Source: CAZTUH01 sp964620485
GTDB taxonomy: Bacteria; Pseudomonadota; Gammaproteobacteria; Burkholderiales; Burkholderiaceae_B
Assembly (NCBI GenBank): GCA_964620485.1
Contig: CAZUGU010000012.1
Coordinates: 1 to 64,000, forward strand
DNA: 64,000 nucleotides
Direction: 5' to 3'
The translations under genes and the position numbers were made by a program. Below the pieces are notes generated by a model. The model saw only the letters and a list, made by a program, of their open reading frames with translations, made no database searches and was not told the origin of the DNA. Below, one piece after another: positions 26,560 through 35,883 of this stretch; positions within the stretch are counted from its first letter, which is position 1, and each line of letters starts with the position of its first letter.

Positions 26560-29163
26560 TTAATGATTTGGTAAATAGATATTCTTATTAAGAGAATTAT
26601 CAATAGTTCTTTCAGCTACACGACGAACACCCGATACTGTATTATTATCATCAAGATTAATTAAAATTACTCCTTGTGTTACACGACCCATTTCACGGAT
26701 TTCAACAACACGTGTTCGAACTAAAGTTCCTCTGGTTGTTATTAAAATTATTTCATCTGATGGTATAACAAGAACTGCTCCAACTAACTTTCCATTGCGT
26801 GGTGTAATCTGCATTGCTATCATACCTTTTGTACCTCTACCATGTCGTGCAAACTTGGAAATTGATGTCCGCTTTCCAAATCCATTTTCAGTGGTTGTTA
26901 GTACACTTTGTTTTTCATCTTTAGCGACTAATAAAGAAATAATAATAGTGTTCTTCTCAAGAATCATACCACGCACCCCACGTGCATTTCTTCCTACAGG
27001 CCTAACATTATTTTCGTTGAACCGAACGGTTTTTCCTGCATCAGAAAACAACATCACATCATATTTACCATCTGTTAAATCTGCACCAACCAAATAATCT
27101 CCATCATCCAATTCAACCGCAATAATTCCCGTTTTGCGAGGATTAGAAAAATCGGAAAGAGGTGTTTTCTTGACTATTCCACGTGCAGTTACCATAAATA
27201 CATAATAATCTTCACGAAACTCTTTGACAATTAAAACTGCAGTAATTTTCTCATCGTGCTCTAATGGAAACATATTTACAATAGGACGCCCACGTGAAAT
27301 TCTAGTCCCTCTCGGGATTTCCCATACTTTAAGCCAATAAACTCTACCATAATTTGAAAAACATAGTAAGAAATCATGTGTATTAGAAACAAATAGTTGT
27401 TCAATCCAATCATCTTCTCTAATTGCAATTGCTTTTTTACCTCGACCACCGCGCTTTTGAGAGCTATATTCAGACAATGGCTGACTCTTCAAATAACCTG
27501 AATATGATAACGTCACAACCATATCAACAGGAGTTATGAAATCTTCTGCATCGAATTCAGTAGTATGATATTCAATATTGGATCTTCGTAAGTTTTTTTT
27601 GTCAGATAGAAATTCTGCTTTAATTTCTTGAAGTTCTTTCACTATAATATCATTAATACGTTGTGAACAATTGAGGATTGATTGAAGATTTTTAATTTTT
27701 AATACTATGTCTCTATACTCACTAATAATTTTACTTTGTTCCAATGCTGTTAATCTTTGGAAACGCATATTCAAAATTTCTTGCACTTGTATATCACTTA
27801 ATTGATATTTTCCAGTTAATTTTAATCCAGAAGAAATACCATCAATTTGATTAATGGTTGATATTGAACTGTTATCAGCATGAACTGACATTTCATTTAC
27901 TAATGGTGAATCCCAGGGAAATGACATCAGTTTTTTACGAGCTATTAATGGATTAGAAGCCATTTTAATAATTGGAATAAAACTATCAATATTTGTTAAA
28001 GCAGTAGCTAATCCTTCCAAGATATGGCAACGTTCACATGACTTATTCAATTGAAAAACAGTGCGTCTTGTTACTATCTCACGACGATGTTCTAAGAAAA
28101 GATCTATCATTTGTTTTAGATTTAATAATCTAGGTTGGCCATCTACCAGCGCTACTAAATTCATACTAAATGCATCTTGCAGCTGTGTATGTTTATATAG
28201 ATTGTTGAGGACAACATCTGGTATCTGATCTCGCTTTAATTCAATTACCAAACGAATGCCATCTTTATCAGATTCATCACGTATATCTGAAATACCTTCT
28301 ATTTTTTTATTATTGATTAAATCAACAATACGTTCTTGTAAATTTACTTTATTTACTTGAAATGGAATAGAATCAATAATGATTGCTTGACGATTACTTT
28401 TTTCAATATTTTCAATATGTGTATTTGCACGTATAATAACTCGACCTTTCCCTGTTCGATATCCTTCCCGAGCACCTGATATTCCATAAATAGTACCTCC
28501 AGTAGGAAAATCAGGAGCAGGAATTATCTTTATAAGTTCATCAATTGAACATTTCGAATTATTCAAATAATATAGACAGCCATCTATTACTTCTTCTAAA
28601 TTGTGTGGTGGAATATTCGTAGCCATTCCAACAGCTATTCCTGAGCTTCCATTTACTAATAGATTTGGAAATCTAGAAGGCAAAATTAATGGTTCCATTT
28701 CACTATTATCATAGTTAGGACCAAAATTAACAGTTTCTTGATCAATATCAGATAAGAGTTCATGAGCAATTTTAGAAAGCCGAACTTCGGTATATCGCAT
28801 AGCAGCAGCGTTATCTCCGTCAATAGATCCAAAATTACCTTGCCCATCTATCAACATATATCTCATCGAAAAATCTTGAGCCATTCGAACAATTGCATCA
28901 TATACTGATTGATCTCCATGAGGATGATATTTACCAATCACATCACCAACAACGCGAGCTGATTTTTTATACGTTCGGTTCCAATAATTATTCAATTCAT
29001 ACATTGCAAATAATATGCGTCGATGAACAGGTTTAAGACCATCACGTACATCTGGAAGAGCTCGCCCGATGATTACACTCATAGCATAATCAAGATAACT
29101 GCGATGCATTTCATCTTCCAGTGATATTGGAAGAGTTTCCTTTGAAAAGGAATGTTTATTCAT
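26560..29163 (-). CDS. gyrA: DNA gyrase subunit A
   Basis: GyrA is the breakage-reunion subunit of the topoisomerase that introduces negative supercoils. The 867-residue protein has the catalytic tyrosine in AAAMRYTE (Tyr124), the GDVIGKYHPHGD motif, and a C-terminal beta-pinwheel whose GyrA box reads SQKRGGRGKKAI (QRRGGKG in E. coli). In the quinolone-determining region the residue equal to E. coli Ser83 is Gln85, while the residue equal to Asp87 is conserved as Asp89. It is divergent from ubiG, with serC following after 74 bases. Confidence 0.97.
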   Translation of the reverse strand: MNKHSFSKETLPISLEDEMHRSYLDYAMSVIIGRALPDVRDGLKPVHRRILFAMYELNNYWNRTYKKSARVVGDVIGKYHPHGDQSVYDAIVRMAQDFSMRYMLIDGQGNFGSIDGDNAAAMRYTEVRLSKIAHELLSDIDQETVNFGPNYDNSEMEPLILPSRFPNLLVNGSSGIAVGMATNIPPHNLEEVIDGCLYYLNNSKCSIDELIKIIPAPDFPTGGTIYGISGAREGYRTGKGRVIIRANTHIENIEKSNRQAIIIDSIPFQVNKVNLQERIVDLINNKKIEGISDIRDESDKDGIRLVIELKRDQIPDVVLNNLYKHTQLQDAFSMNLVALVDGQPRLLNLKQMIDLFLEHRREIVTRRTVFQLNKSCERCHILEGLATALTNIDSFIPIIKMASNPLIARKKLMSFPWDSPLVNEMSVHADNSSISTINQIDGISSGLKLTGKYQLSDIQVQEILNMRFQRLTALEQSKIISEYRDIVLKIKNLQSILNCSQRINDIIVKELQEIKAEFLSDKKNLRRSNIEYHTTEFDAEDFITPVDMVVTLSYSGYLKSQPLSEYSSQKRGGRGKKAIAIREDDWIEQLFVSNTHDFLLCFSNYGRVYWLKVWEIPRGTRISRGRPIVNMFPLEHDEKITAVLIVKEFREDYYVFMVTARGIVKKTPLSDFSNPRKTGIIAVELDDGDYLVGADLTDGKYDVMLFSDAGKTVRFNENNVRPVGRNARGVRGMILEKNTIIISLLVAKDEKQSVLTTTENGFGKRTSISKFARHGRGTKGMIAMQITPRNGKLVGAVLVIPSDEIILITTRGTLVRTRVVEIREMGRVTQGVILINLDDNNTVSGVRRVAERTIDNSLNKNIYLPNH

Positions 29164-29759
29164 ATAAATTAATAAAATAAAAAATAAAGTTAATAAGTTT
29201 AATAACGCTGTTTATTGTTTATGTTTAAACAGCAAGATAAGATTTGTCAAATAAATTTGAAAAATCTTAGAAATCATAAAATTTTAAATAGATTGAGTAC
29301 ATATAAAATATCCTATGTTGTAGTATATAGTAGTTCAACATATTAAATTATATTTAATAATGCTTTCTGATTAAATCTAATATTTATCTATTATTTATTT
29401 CAATCTTCAATCTTTACACAAATAATTAAAATACATCAATCTAAAGTAAAATAAATAATAAATTTCATATTTAAACATGAAATCCTACAAAAAATTTCAG
29501 TCATTCAGTCAGTATATTTAATTTAGTTGATACTATGTACTTTACAGTAACAAGTTAAGTATCTTATTGGCTAATTTTACTATGTAAGATACATATCTTC
29601 TGTATTTTAAATAATGATTTTTAGTAGAAATAGAAAATCTTACTCATTTCTAAACATAAATAAGTAGATTGAATTATCACAATACTTTTATAATATATTA
29701 GAAATTTAATTTAAAACCAAATTTTGCAGTTAATTACATGTAATGTAAGTGTAAGTAAA
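29164..29759. other. Gene-free divergent spacer gyrA/ubiG
   Basis: About 600 AT-rich bases with promoters expected for both flanking genes. Near gyrA, gctgttt (29210) and aaacagc (29227) form a weak 7-bp inverted repeat. Relatives usually carry an outer-membrane protein gene (ompA type) between gyrA and ubiG; I see no trace of it. Confidence 0.45.
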
Positions 29760-30518
29760 ATGATTAAAACATCTAACTTCAATATTAATTCAAATAATAT
29801 TAATTCAGATAATCTCAATATTGATCCGATAGAATTAAATAAATTCAGACATTTAGCTTCTTTTTGGTGGGATATTAATGGGCAATTCAAACCATTACAT
29901 GCTATTAATCCATTAAGATTAAATTGGATACGAGAGTCAGTTGGTAGTTTATCTGGTCTTTCAATACTAGATGTTGGATGCGGGGGAGGGATTTTATCGG
30001 AAAGTATGTCCAGAGAAGGCGCAAATGTTACTGGGATAGATTTAGTAAAAGAATCCATAGATGCAGCTAAATCACATTGTTCAAAATCTAATATTTGTGT
30101 AGATTATATAGAGATTTCAGTAGAGGAATTATCCAAAACTCATGCAGGTCACTATGATGCAGTGACCTGCATGGAGGTTTTGGAACATGTACCAAATCCT
30201 GCTTCAATTATTCAAGCTTGTTCTAAGTTAGTAAAGTTAGGTGGTTTTGTATTCTTCTCTACCTTAAATCGTAATATTCAATCTTTTTTATTTGCAATTT
30301 TAGGAGCAGAATATATTCTAAAAATATTGCCTATTGGTACTCATAGCTATGAAAATTTTATAAAACCAAGAGAATTAGCAAACTTTACAAGAAAAGTAAA
30401 CTTGGAACCAATAGCTATAAGAGGAATTAGATATAATCCATTAAAAGATAGTTATAAACTTTCTACTAACGTGTCAATTAACTACTTATTATCAACTTTA
30501 AAACAAAAAGAATTATAA
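29760..30518 (+). CDS. ubiG: Ubiquinone biosynthesis O-methyltransferase
   Basis: UbiG carries out both O-methylation steps of ubiquinone synthesis with S-adenosylmethionine. DVGCGGGILSESM is the SAM-binding motif I, VTCMEVLEHVPNP motif II, and FKPLHAINPLRLNWI the conserved N-terminal segment. The ATG at 29760 gives 252 residues; the longer frame starts with TTG at 29724. No clear ribosome-binding site is seen. A palindrome with 13-bp arms lies inside the coding sequence (30141-30173). It is divergent from gyrA and followed by the tmRNA gene. Confidence 0.95.
   Translation: MIKTSNFNINSNNINSDNLNIDPIELNKFRHLASFWWDINGQFKPLHAINPLRLNWIRESVGSLSGLSILDVGCGGGILSESMSREGANVTGIDLVKESIDAAKSHCSKSNICVDYIEISVEELSKTHAGHYDAVTCMEVLEHVPNPASIIQACSKLVKLGGFVFFSTLNRNIQSFLFAILGAEYILKILPIGTHSYENFIKPRELANFTRKVNLEPIAIRGIRYNPLKDSYKLSTNVSINYLLSTLKQKEL
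30141..30173. repeat. Perfect inverted repeat inside ubiG, 13-bp arms
   Basis: Arms 30141-30153 and 30161-30173 are exact reverse complements with a 7-base loop. They encode HAGHYDAVTCM, including part of SAM motif II, so the repeat formed within a conserved coding segment. Confidence 0.85.
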
Positions 30519-30552
30519 ATTTTCATTCTATATTTTCTTGATATCTATTTAT

Positions 30553-30576
30553 AGAAAGAAAATTAGAAAGAAAATT
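30553..30576. repeat. Tandem duplication of 12 bases
   Basis: Two exact adjacent copies of agaaagaaaatt in the spacer between ubiG and the tmRNA gene. Confidence 0.8.
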
Positions 30577-30677
30577 GATAATTCAAACTCTTTTAATAAA
30601 ATAAAATTAAGAACAATTTATCTATCATTCATAGATTTTCTATTTGTATAACAGATTAATATTTTGAAGTACTTAGA

Positions 30678-30706
30678 TTGTATTTATAAAATATTCATAC
30701 TATAAT
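30678..30706 (+). promoter_or_regulatory. Candidate sigma-70 promoter for the tmRNA gene
   Basis: TTGTAT at 30678-30683 and a perfect TATAAT at 30701-30706 are separated by 17 bases. Transcription would start near 30713, leaving a 5' precursor of about 107 bases to be removed by RNase P. This is the best promoter match I found in the window. Confidence 0.5.
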
Positions 30707-30819
30707 CTATCTCTATTCTAATAGAGAAATTTAGAAATCTGCTTTTAGAGTCATGTTTTCTACATGGAATAAAATCCATTGAATTTTTGTTTTATTGCTT
30801 CTTTTATTTTGTACTAATT

Positions 30820-31199
30820 GGGGCCGATATGGATTCGACGAGAACTACAAAACAAATTAGGGCATGCCGAGCACCAGTCAAGCTCGTTAATCTACTGGAA
30901 AAAATTTAAACGCCAACGATAAGCGTTTTGCTATTGCTGCTTAGATAGCGATAGCCATTGCTCTAATCTGTCCTTAGATTAGGCATTAAGAAATATTAAA
31001 AAACTTCTTGATGCTGCAATGTTATTAATAAGGAATCGGCTTGCAAATGAAGTCATGCATTTCAAGTTTAAATAAAGTGACTCGCTTTGACTAAGCCTGT
31101 TGATTGACAAAATTCAGAGTTAAAAAAAAGAATCAACTATGCATGTAGAACTATTTGCAGAGGGTTTTACGGACGGGGGTTCAATTCCCCCCGGCTCCA
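30820..31199 (+). ncRNA. ssrA: Transfer-messenger RNA (tmRNA)
   Basis: tmRNA with SmpB rescues stalled ribosomes and tags the nascent peptide. The 5' end GGGGCCGATATGGATTCGACG and the 3' end with TTCAATT T-loop and GGCTCCA form the tRNA-like domain, including the G3-U70 pair read by alanyl-tRNA synthetase. The tag frame runs from 30912 to a tag stop at 30942-30944 and encodes ANDKRFAIAA; betaproteobacterial tags I know are like ANDERFALAA. The 3' CCA is not encoded. One-piece type, 380 bases. Confidence 0.96.
30912..30944 (+). other. tmRNA proteolysis-tag reading frame (ANDKRFAIAA)
   Basis: Ten codons gcc to gct followed by tag. The C-terminal IAA should still be recognised by ClpXP-type proteases, which prefer LAA. 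Lys replaces the usual Glu at position 4 and Ile replaces Leu at position 8. Confidence 0.9.
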
Positions 31200-31279
31200 T
31201 ATAGATCGCTTATTATTAATTTATTATAAAAAATAAGTTTATTTTTATAAAAGCATTCTTAAGAAGAGATGTGTTTTTT

Positions 31280-31299
31280 CTAATCTTTTTAAAGATTAG
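31280..31299. repeat. Inverted repeat across the ybdD stop codon, 9-bp arms
   Basis: Arms 31280-31288 and 31291-31299 are exact reverse complements with a 2-base loop and include the stop codon of ybdD. A T run (31274-31279) lies on the wrong side for a minus-strand terminator, so its role is unclear. Confidence 0.45.
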
Positions 31300-31508
31300 C
31301 AGCAACTAATACGACCCTTTTTATCATACCTTGCTGTTTGACGTTCTTGAAAAAATGCTGCATAGGTCATAGGTTTTTTATCAAAATGTGTATGCCGCAT
31401 ATGTTCTAAATAAGTATTGTAATCTGGAATACCAACCATAGATTTTAGTGTTTGACTTAAATACTTACCTACTTTCATTACTAGAATTCTTATTTGAATA
31501 TATATCAT
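31296..31508 (-). CDS. ybdD: YbdD/YjiX family small protein
   Basis: A 70-residue cytosolic protein with MVGIPDYNTYLEHMRHTH, MTYAAFFQERQTARY and a C-terminal CC pair, the hallmarks of the YbdD/YjiX family (DUF466). These proteins are encoded next to CstA-type transporters and are thought to help transport, but the mechanism is not established. The start at 31508 is supported by GGAGG ten bases upstream; a later ATG at 31478 would lie too far from it. It follows cstA on the same strand after about 50 bases, confirming the pairing. Confidence 0.9.
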   Translation of the reverse strand: MIYIQIRILVMKVGKYLSQTLKSMVGIPDYNTYLEHMRHTHFDKKPMTYAAFFQERQTARYDKKGRISCC

Positions 31509-31545
31509 AATATATAAACCTCCAATTTTATTGATTTAAAAATCT

Positions 31546-31588
31546 TTAATTATCTTTTGATCAGGCCTTAATTATCTTCTGATCAGGC
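31546..31588. repeat. Tandem 22-bp duplication across the cstA stop codon
   Basis: Bases 31546-31566 and 31568-31588 are near-identical (one difference over 21 bases). The downstream copy on the minus strand lies in the 3' untranslated part, and the duplication junction creates the TGA that ends cstA. Confidence 0.85.
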
Positions 31589-33645
31589 ATAGGTTCGTAA
31601 GGTGATTCTCTAGAAGTTGGATAATTATTTTGACGTGCTCGTATTATTGAAATAATACCTGAGATTACGATACTAATCACTACCAACATAAAGATCCCGC
31701 ATAAGCTAGCATCTATATAATCATTAAATATGATTCGATACATTTCATCTATAGATCTTGCTGGTGTTATGATTTCGCTACAAATGATAGAATCTTGGTA
31801 TTTTGCGGCATGTGACAAAAATCCTATGCTGGGATTAGAATCAAATATTTTTTGCCATCCTGCCGTTAAAGTACAGATAAGTAACCAAACAGCCGGAATA
31901 ATGGTTATTAAAACATAACGATCACGCTTCATTTTAAATAAAACGACAGTTCCTAAAATTAATGCAATTACTGCTAGTAATTGATTTGCTATGCCAAATA
32001 GTGGCCACAAAGTATTTATACCACCTAACGGATCTGAAACACCTTGATATAAAAAATATCCCCAAGCAGTTACACATAATCCTGTAGAAATGAAACTTGC
32101 TAATAAGGAGTCTGTACGTTTCAATGGAGTAAAAAATGTTCCTAATAAATCTTGTAGCATAAACCGACCTGCACGTGTCCCAGCATCCACTGCAGTTAAG
32201 ATAAATAAAGCTTCAAATAATATTGCAAAATGATACCAAAACGCCATCATAGATTGACCACCAATCATATTTTGCAAAATATAGGCCATACCAACAGCTA
32301 AAGTTGGAGCACCACCTACCCGAGAAATTATGCTATGTTCACCGACATCCCTAGCAACTCTTTCTAAATCTTCTGGAGTAATTAAAAAACCCCATTCAGA
32401 TATAGTTTGAGCAACTTCGATTGGGAAAGTTCCAATAATTGAACTAGGGCTATTCATAGCATAATAAATGCCTGGTTCTATTACACAAGCCGCAATTAAT
32501 GCTATAATTGCAACAAAAGATTCCATTAACATAGCACCATAGCCAATATAACGAATTTGTACTTCACTCTCAATTAGTTTTGGTGTTGTACCAGATGCAA
32601 TTAGAGCATGAAAACCTGAAACTGCTCCACACGCTATTGTAATGAATAAAAATGGAAATAATCTTCCTGAAGATACTGGACCAGTACCGTTTGTAAATTG
32701 TGAAACAAGATCTGGCATTTTTAAATCAGGCGCAACTACTATAATACCAACTGATAATCCTACAAATGTTCCAATTTTTAGGAATGTTGATAAGTAATCA
32801 CGAGGAGCTAATAATAACCAAACCGGTAAAACTGCAGCAATAAAACCATAAATAATTAATATCCAGGTAAGGTTTTTCCCTTCTAAATCAAAAAAAGATG
32901 ATAGTATTGGGTTTTGTGATACAACTTGTCCCAGCACAATAGATGCTATTAGCAATATAAAACCAATAACAGATACTTCACCAATGTGTCCAGGTCTCAT
33001 ATATCGTAAATATATGCCCATAAATAATGCACTTGGAATTGTTGCAGCAACAGTAAATGTTCCCCAAGGGGAATGAGTTAGTGCTTTTATGACAATTAGT
33101 GCCAATACAGCTAAAATAATTATCATAATCATAAAAGCACCAAATAAAGCAATTACACCTGGAATATTACCAAGCTCCAATTTGATTAAATCACCCAATG
33201 AATGTCCATCACGACGTGTGGAAATAAATAAAATAGTAAAATCATGTACAGCGCCCGCAAATACAACTCCTGCCAAGATCCATAACATTCCAGGTAAATA
33301 GCCCATTTGTGCTGCTAAAACTGGTCCTACTAAAGGTCCTGCACCTGCAATAGCAGCAAAGTGATGTCCAAATAATACGTGTTTGTTAGTAGGAACAAAA
33401 TCAAGGCCATCATTATATTTCCAAGCAGGAGTAATACGTGTTTCGTCTAATTTGAAAACTTTATCAGCAATGAAGCGACTATAATAGCGATATGCAATTA
33501 AATATATACAAACTGATGATATTAGAATCCATAAAGCGTTTATAGTTTCGCCTCGTACCAGAGCAACTGTTCCAAAAGAAAAAGCACCTAAGATTGCAAT
33601 AAGAATCCAAATCAAATGTTCAATAAGATTACTAGTTTTATACAT
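31561..33645 (-). CDS. cstA: CstA family carbon-starvation transporter
   Basis: CstA-type proteins are inner-membrane symporters for peptides or pyruvate. The 694-residue protein has many hydrophobic helices and the conserved YRYYSRFIADKVF, GHHFAAIAGAGPLVGPVLAAQ, GFHALIASGTTPKLI and DAGTRAGRFMLQD segments. Length is near E. coli CstA (701). The ATG at 33645 has GGAAGGA seven bases upstream, better than a TTG two codons earlier. ybdD follows. The substrate here is uncertain; uptake of pyruvate from a host is a plausible inference. The stop lies in a tandem duplication. Confidence 0.94.
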   Translation of the reverse strand: MYKTSNLIEHLIWILIAILGAFSFGTVALVRGETINALWILISSVCIYLIAYRYYSRFIADKVFKLDETRITPAWKYNDGLDFVPTNKHVLFGHHFAAIAGAGPLVGPVLAAQMGYLPGMLWILAGVVFAGAVHDFTILFISTRRDGHSLGDLIKLELGNIPGVIALFGAFMIMIIILAVLALIVIKALTHSPWGTFTVAATIPSALFMGIYLRYMRPGHIGEVSVIGFILLIASIVLGQVVSQNPILSSFFDLEGKNLTWILIIYGFIAAVLPVWLLLAPRDYLSTFLKIGTFVGLSVGIIVVAPDLKMPDLVSQFTNGTGPVSSGRLFPFLFITIACGAVSGFHALIASGTTPKLIESEVQIRYIGYGAMLMESFVAIIALIAACVIEPGIYYAMNSPSSIIGTFPIEVAQTISEWGFLITPEDLERVARDVGEHSIISRVGGAPTLAVGMAYILQNMIGGQSMMAFWYHFAILFEALFILTAVDAGTRAGRFMLQDLLGTFFTPLKRTDSLLASFISTGLCVTAWGYFLYQGVSDPLGGINTLWPLFGIANQLLAVIALILGTVVLFKMKRDRYVLITIIPAVWLLICTLTAGWQKIFDSNPSIGFLSHAAKYQDSIICSEIITPARSIDEMYRIIFNDYIDASLCGIFMLVVISIVISGIISIIRARQNNYPTSRESPYEPMPDQKIIKA

Positions 33646-33801
33646 AAACAAATCCTTCCTTTACGGAATTTCATTTCTAAGTTTAAAAACTTTATAAAAA
33701 TAAAATAGACTTTCCTATAAAATAGGACATTCATATAATCACTTCATATGCTATATGAAACCTATTATTTTAATACTGTTTTAAGGATTATTAAAAAATA
33801 G

Positions 33802-33842
33802 AAATAATGCTCCTTAGATAAAAATAATGCTCCTTAGATAAA
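33802..33842. repeat. Two exact copies of a 20-base tandem repeat
   Basis: Copies at 33802-33821 and 33822-33841 are identical. Located about 160 bases upstream of cstA in the gene-free region. Confidence 0.9.
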
Positions 33843-34066
33843 TATAAGCACAGGTCAAGTTTCTATATTTAATCAATAAATAAAATTTGATGAAAATAGT
33901 GTTTAACCGATATATATTGAAAATCTGATCAATTATTTATTTCTTATTATTTTCCGAGGCAGTTAGTTAGCTTGATAAGCCTAATAAGTCTTATTATTCA
34001 ATTTAAGTTTAATTACTTAAATTGATTTATCTTGAGATTCCATCCATCTTAATTTCAGATGAAATT

Positions 34067-34105
34067 TAGAACTATTTCATGATGTTTTATAATGAAATAG
34101 TTCTA
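34067..34105. repeat. Perfect inverted repeat, 14-bp arms, in the gene-free region
   Basis: Arms 34067-34080 and 34092-34105 are exact reverse complements with an 11-base loop. No gene ends nearby, so it is not explained as a terminator of an existing gene. Confidence 0.75.
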
Positions 34106-34937
34106 TGTAGTGCGACGAATAACGTCTTCTGCAATTAATTTAAACTTATTCAAACTTAGCTCTGATAGATTTTCTATCTATATTTCCCTTTTAGGAAAAT
34201 ACCAGAGCACCTGGAAATAGTGATTGTTAAGTTCACGAAATTAATTATCATCCTCAATTTTTGATTAAGGATTGATATAAATCTGATACGACTAATGATA
34301 GTTATGATTTTGCTTCTTATAGAAAGATACTAAAAATTAAATAGCAGTCTGTCGTAACCTAACAACAGGAACATTCACTATTATATAATATATATACTGA
34401 TCATATATCATATAATAATAAAAATTGTTTAGATATTGCTTTTCTATTTATTGGAAAATTATTTCTTTTCCAAAGAATATAAATTGATTCGAGTCTTTTA
34501 AAGAGATATAAATATATGAAATTTCGATAAATTAAAATACTAGAATATGAATCTTCATAAAAACTTAATAAGTAATGAGTTTTAAATTAAGAATTTTCTA
34601 ATATTTATCTTATTATTGTACATGGAGTTATATAATTTTTATTCCTTATTATTGTTTCTCAGTGAGATGAAAGCATGAATAATAATTCAATTGGATTGGA
34701 ATATTTTTAGTTTTTAAAAAATGAATTGTATTAACTATCACTATCAAAGCATTTTAAAATAGAGATATAAGACATTTATAACATTGTTGTAATTATATCT
34801 ATAAATTATAATAAGGTATTTACATTGCGATGTGATTATTGTTTTTAAATGACATAATATTTACCATAGGACTTATATCTAATTAGTTTCACTACCATCA
34901 TTTCCATGAAGAATTTATTCTGAAAACTAAAAATCCT

Positions 34938-35819
34938 ATGAAAATTAGAAAAAGATTTTTTTTAATTGGACAGTACTTAGCTCCACATTATTTGATATCA
35001 AAAATATTTGGCTATTTTGCAAATAGCCAAAATCCCATTATTAGAAATTGGATGATCTCCCGATTTATTCGAAAGTACAATGTTAATTTAATAGAAGCAA
35101 AAATAGAAGATCCAAAGAATTATAAAAGCTTTAACGCTTTTTTTACGAGAGCTTTAAAAGCTAAAGCCAGAATTATAGATGATGATCCAAATTGTGTTAC
35201 TTGTCCAGCTGATGGTATCATTAGTCAATTTGGAAAAATTGATTGTGGATATATTTTTGAAGCAAAAGGTCATAAATATAATATAACAGAATTATTGGGT
35301 GGTAATTTAGAACGTTCCAAACCATTTTTCGGTGGAGATTTTTTTACAATTTATATTGCTCCAGAAAATTATCATCGTATACACATGCCAGTTAGTGGCA
35401 TTTTAAAGGAAATGGTCTATATTCCAGGTCAATTATTTTCTGTTAATCCATTTACAGCTCAATACGTTCCAAATCTTTTTGCCAGAAATAAAAGAATAGT
35501 TTGTTTATTCAGAACAGAATTTGGTTTAATGGCTATCATTTTAATAGGAGCTATGCTTGTTTCATCAATAGAGACTGTGTGGGCTGGAACAGTAATTCCA
35601 CCAAGAGATATTATTCATTCAACACATTATGATATCTCAAATTCTGATTCTAAAATTCAATTAAAGAAGGGAGAAGAAATGGGTCGATTCCAGTTAGGCT
35701 CAACAGTTATTGTATTATTTGAACCTAATAAAATTTATTGGAAAAAGAATTATTCTATTAGCGATCCAGTTTACATGGGAAAAACACTTGCTGTATTGAC
35801 AGACTTAACTAATTTTTAG
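34938..35819 (+). CDS. psd: Phosphatidylserine decarboxylase proenzyme
   Basis: Psd makes phosphatidylethanolamine at the inner membrane. The 293-residue proenzyme is the E. coli-like type. CPADGIIS holds the catalytic Asp, NYHRIHMPVSG the His, and LGST (253-256) is the self-cleavage site whose Ser255 becomes the pyruvoyl group. It would give an alpha chain of about 39 residues. The partner gene pssA lies more than 20 kb away, whereas in Bordetella-like genomes a psd gene sits next to pssA. It is convergent with livF and preceded by the 1.3 kb gene-free region. Confidence 0.96.
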   Translation: MKIRKRFFLIGQYLAPHYLISKIFGYFANSQNPIIRNWMISRFIRKYNVNLIEAKIEDPKNYKSFNAFFTRALKAKARIIDDDPNCVTCPADGIISQFGKIDCGYIFEAKGHKYNITELLGGNLERSKPFFGGDFFTIYIAPENYHRIHMPVSGILKEMVYIPGQLFSVNPFTAQYVPNLFARNKRIVCLFRTEFGLMAIILIGAMLVSSIETVWAGTVIPPRDIIHSTHYDISNSDSKIQLKKGEEMGRFQLGSTVIVLFEPNKIYWKKNYSISDPVYMGKTLAVLTDLTNF

Positions 35820-35883
35820 ATTGATACAATCATCTCATTCAAATATATTGTGTACTTTTTATTTATGATCTGACTTTTATTTA

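Larger units (their letters stand above)
33646..34937. other. Largest gene-free region of the window (1.3 kb), divergent cstA/psd
   Basis: No coding frame was recognised on either strand. Contents: palindromes tcctat(aaa)atagga at 33713-33727 and ttcatat(gct)atatgaa at 33743-33759, upstream of cstA; a 20-base tandem repeat at 33802-33842; a hairpin with 14-bp arms at 34067-34105; and a possible three-way fold at 34159-34208. It may hold promoters, a small RNA, or only decayed DNA. Confidence 0.5.

Noticed and set aside
26795..27097. 100-codon plus-strand frame inside gyrA
   Set aside because: Antisense shadow of the conserved GyrA C-terminal domain.
34159..34208. Possible degenerate tRNA ending in acc
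   Set aside because: Only the acceptor-like stem and two short hairpins are seen; there is no T-loop TTC motif or anticodon stem, so it is not called as a tRNA.
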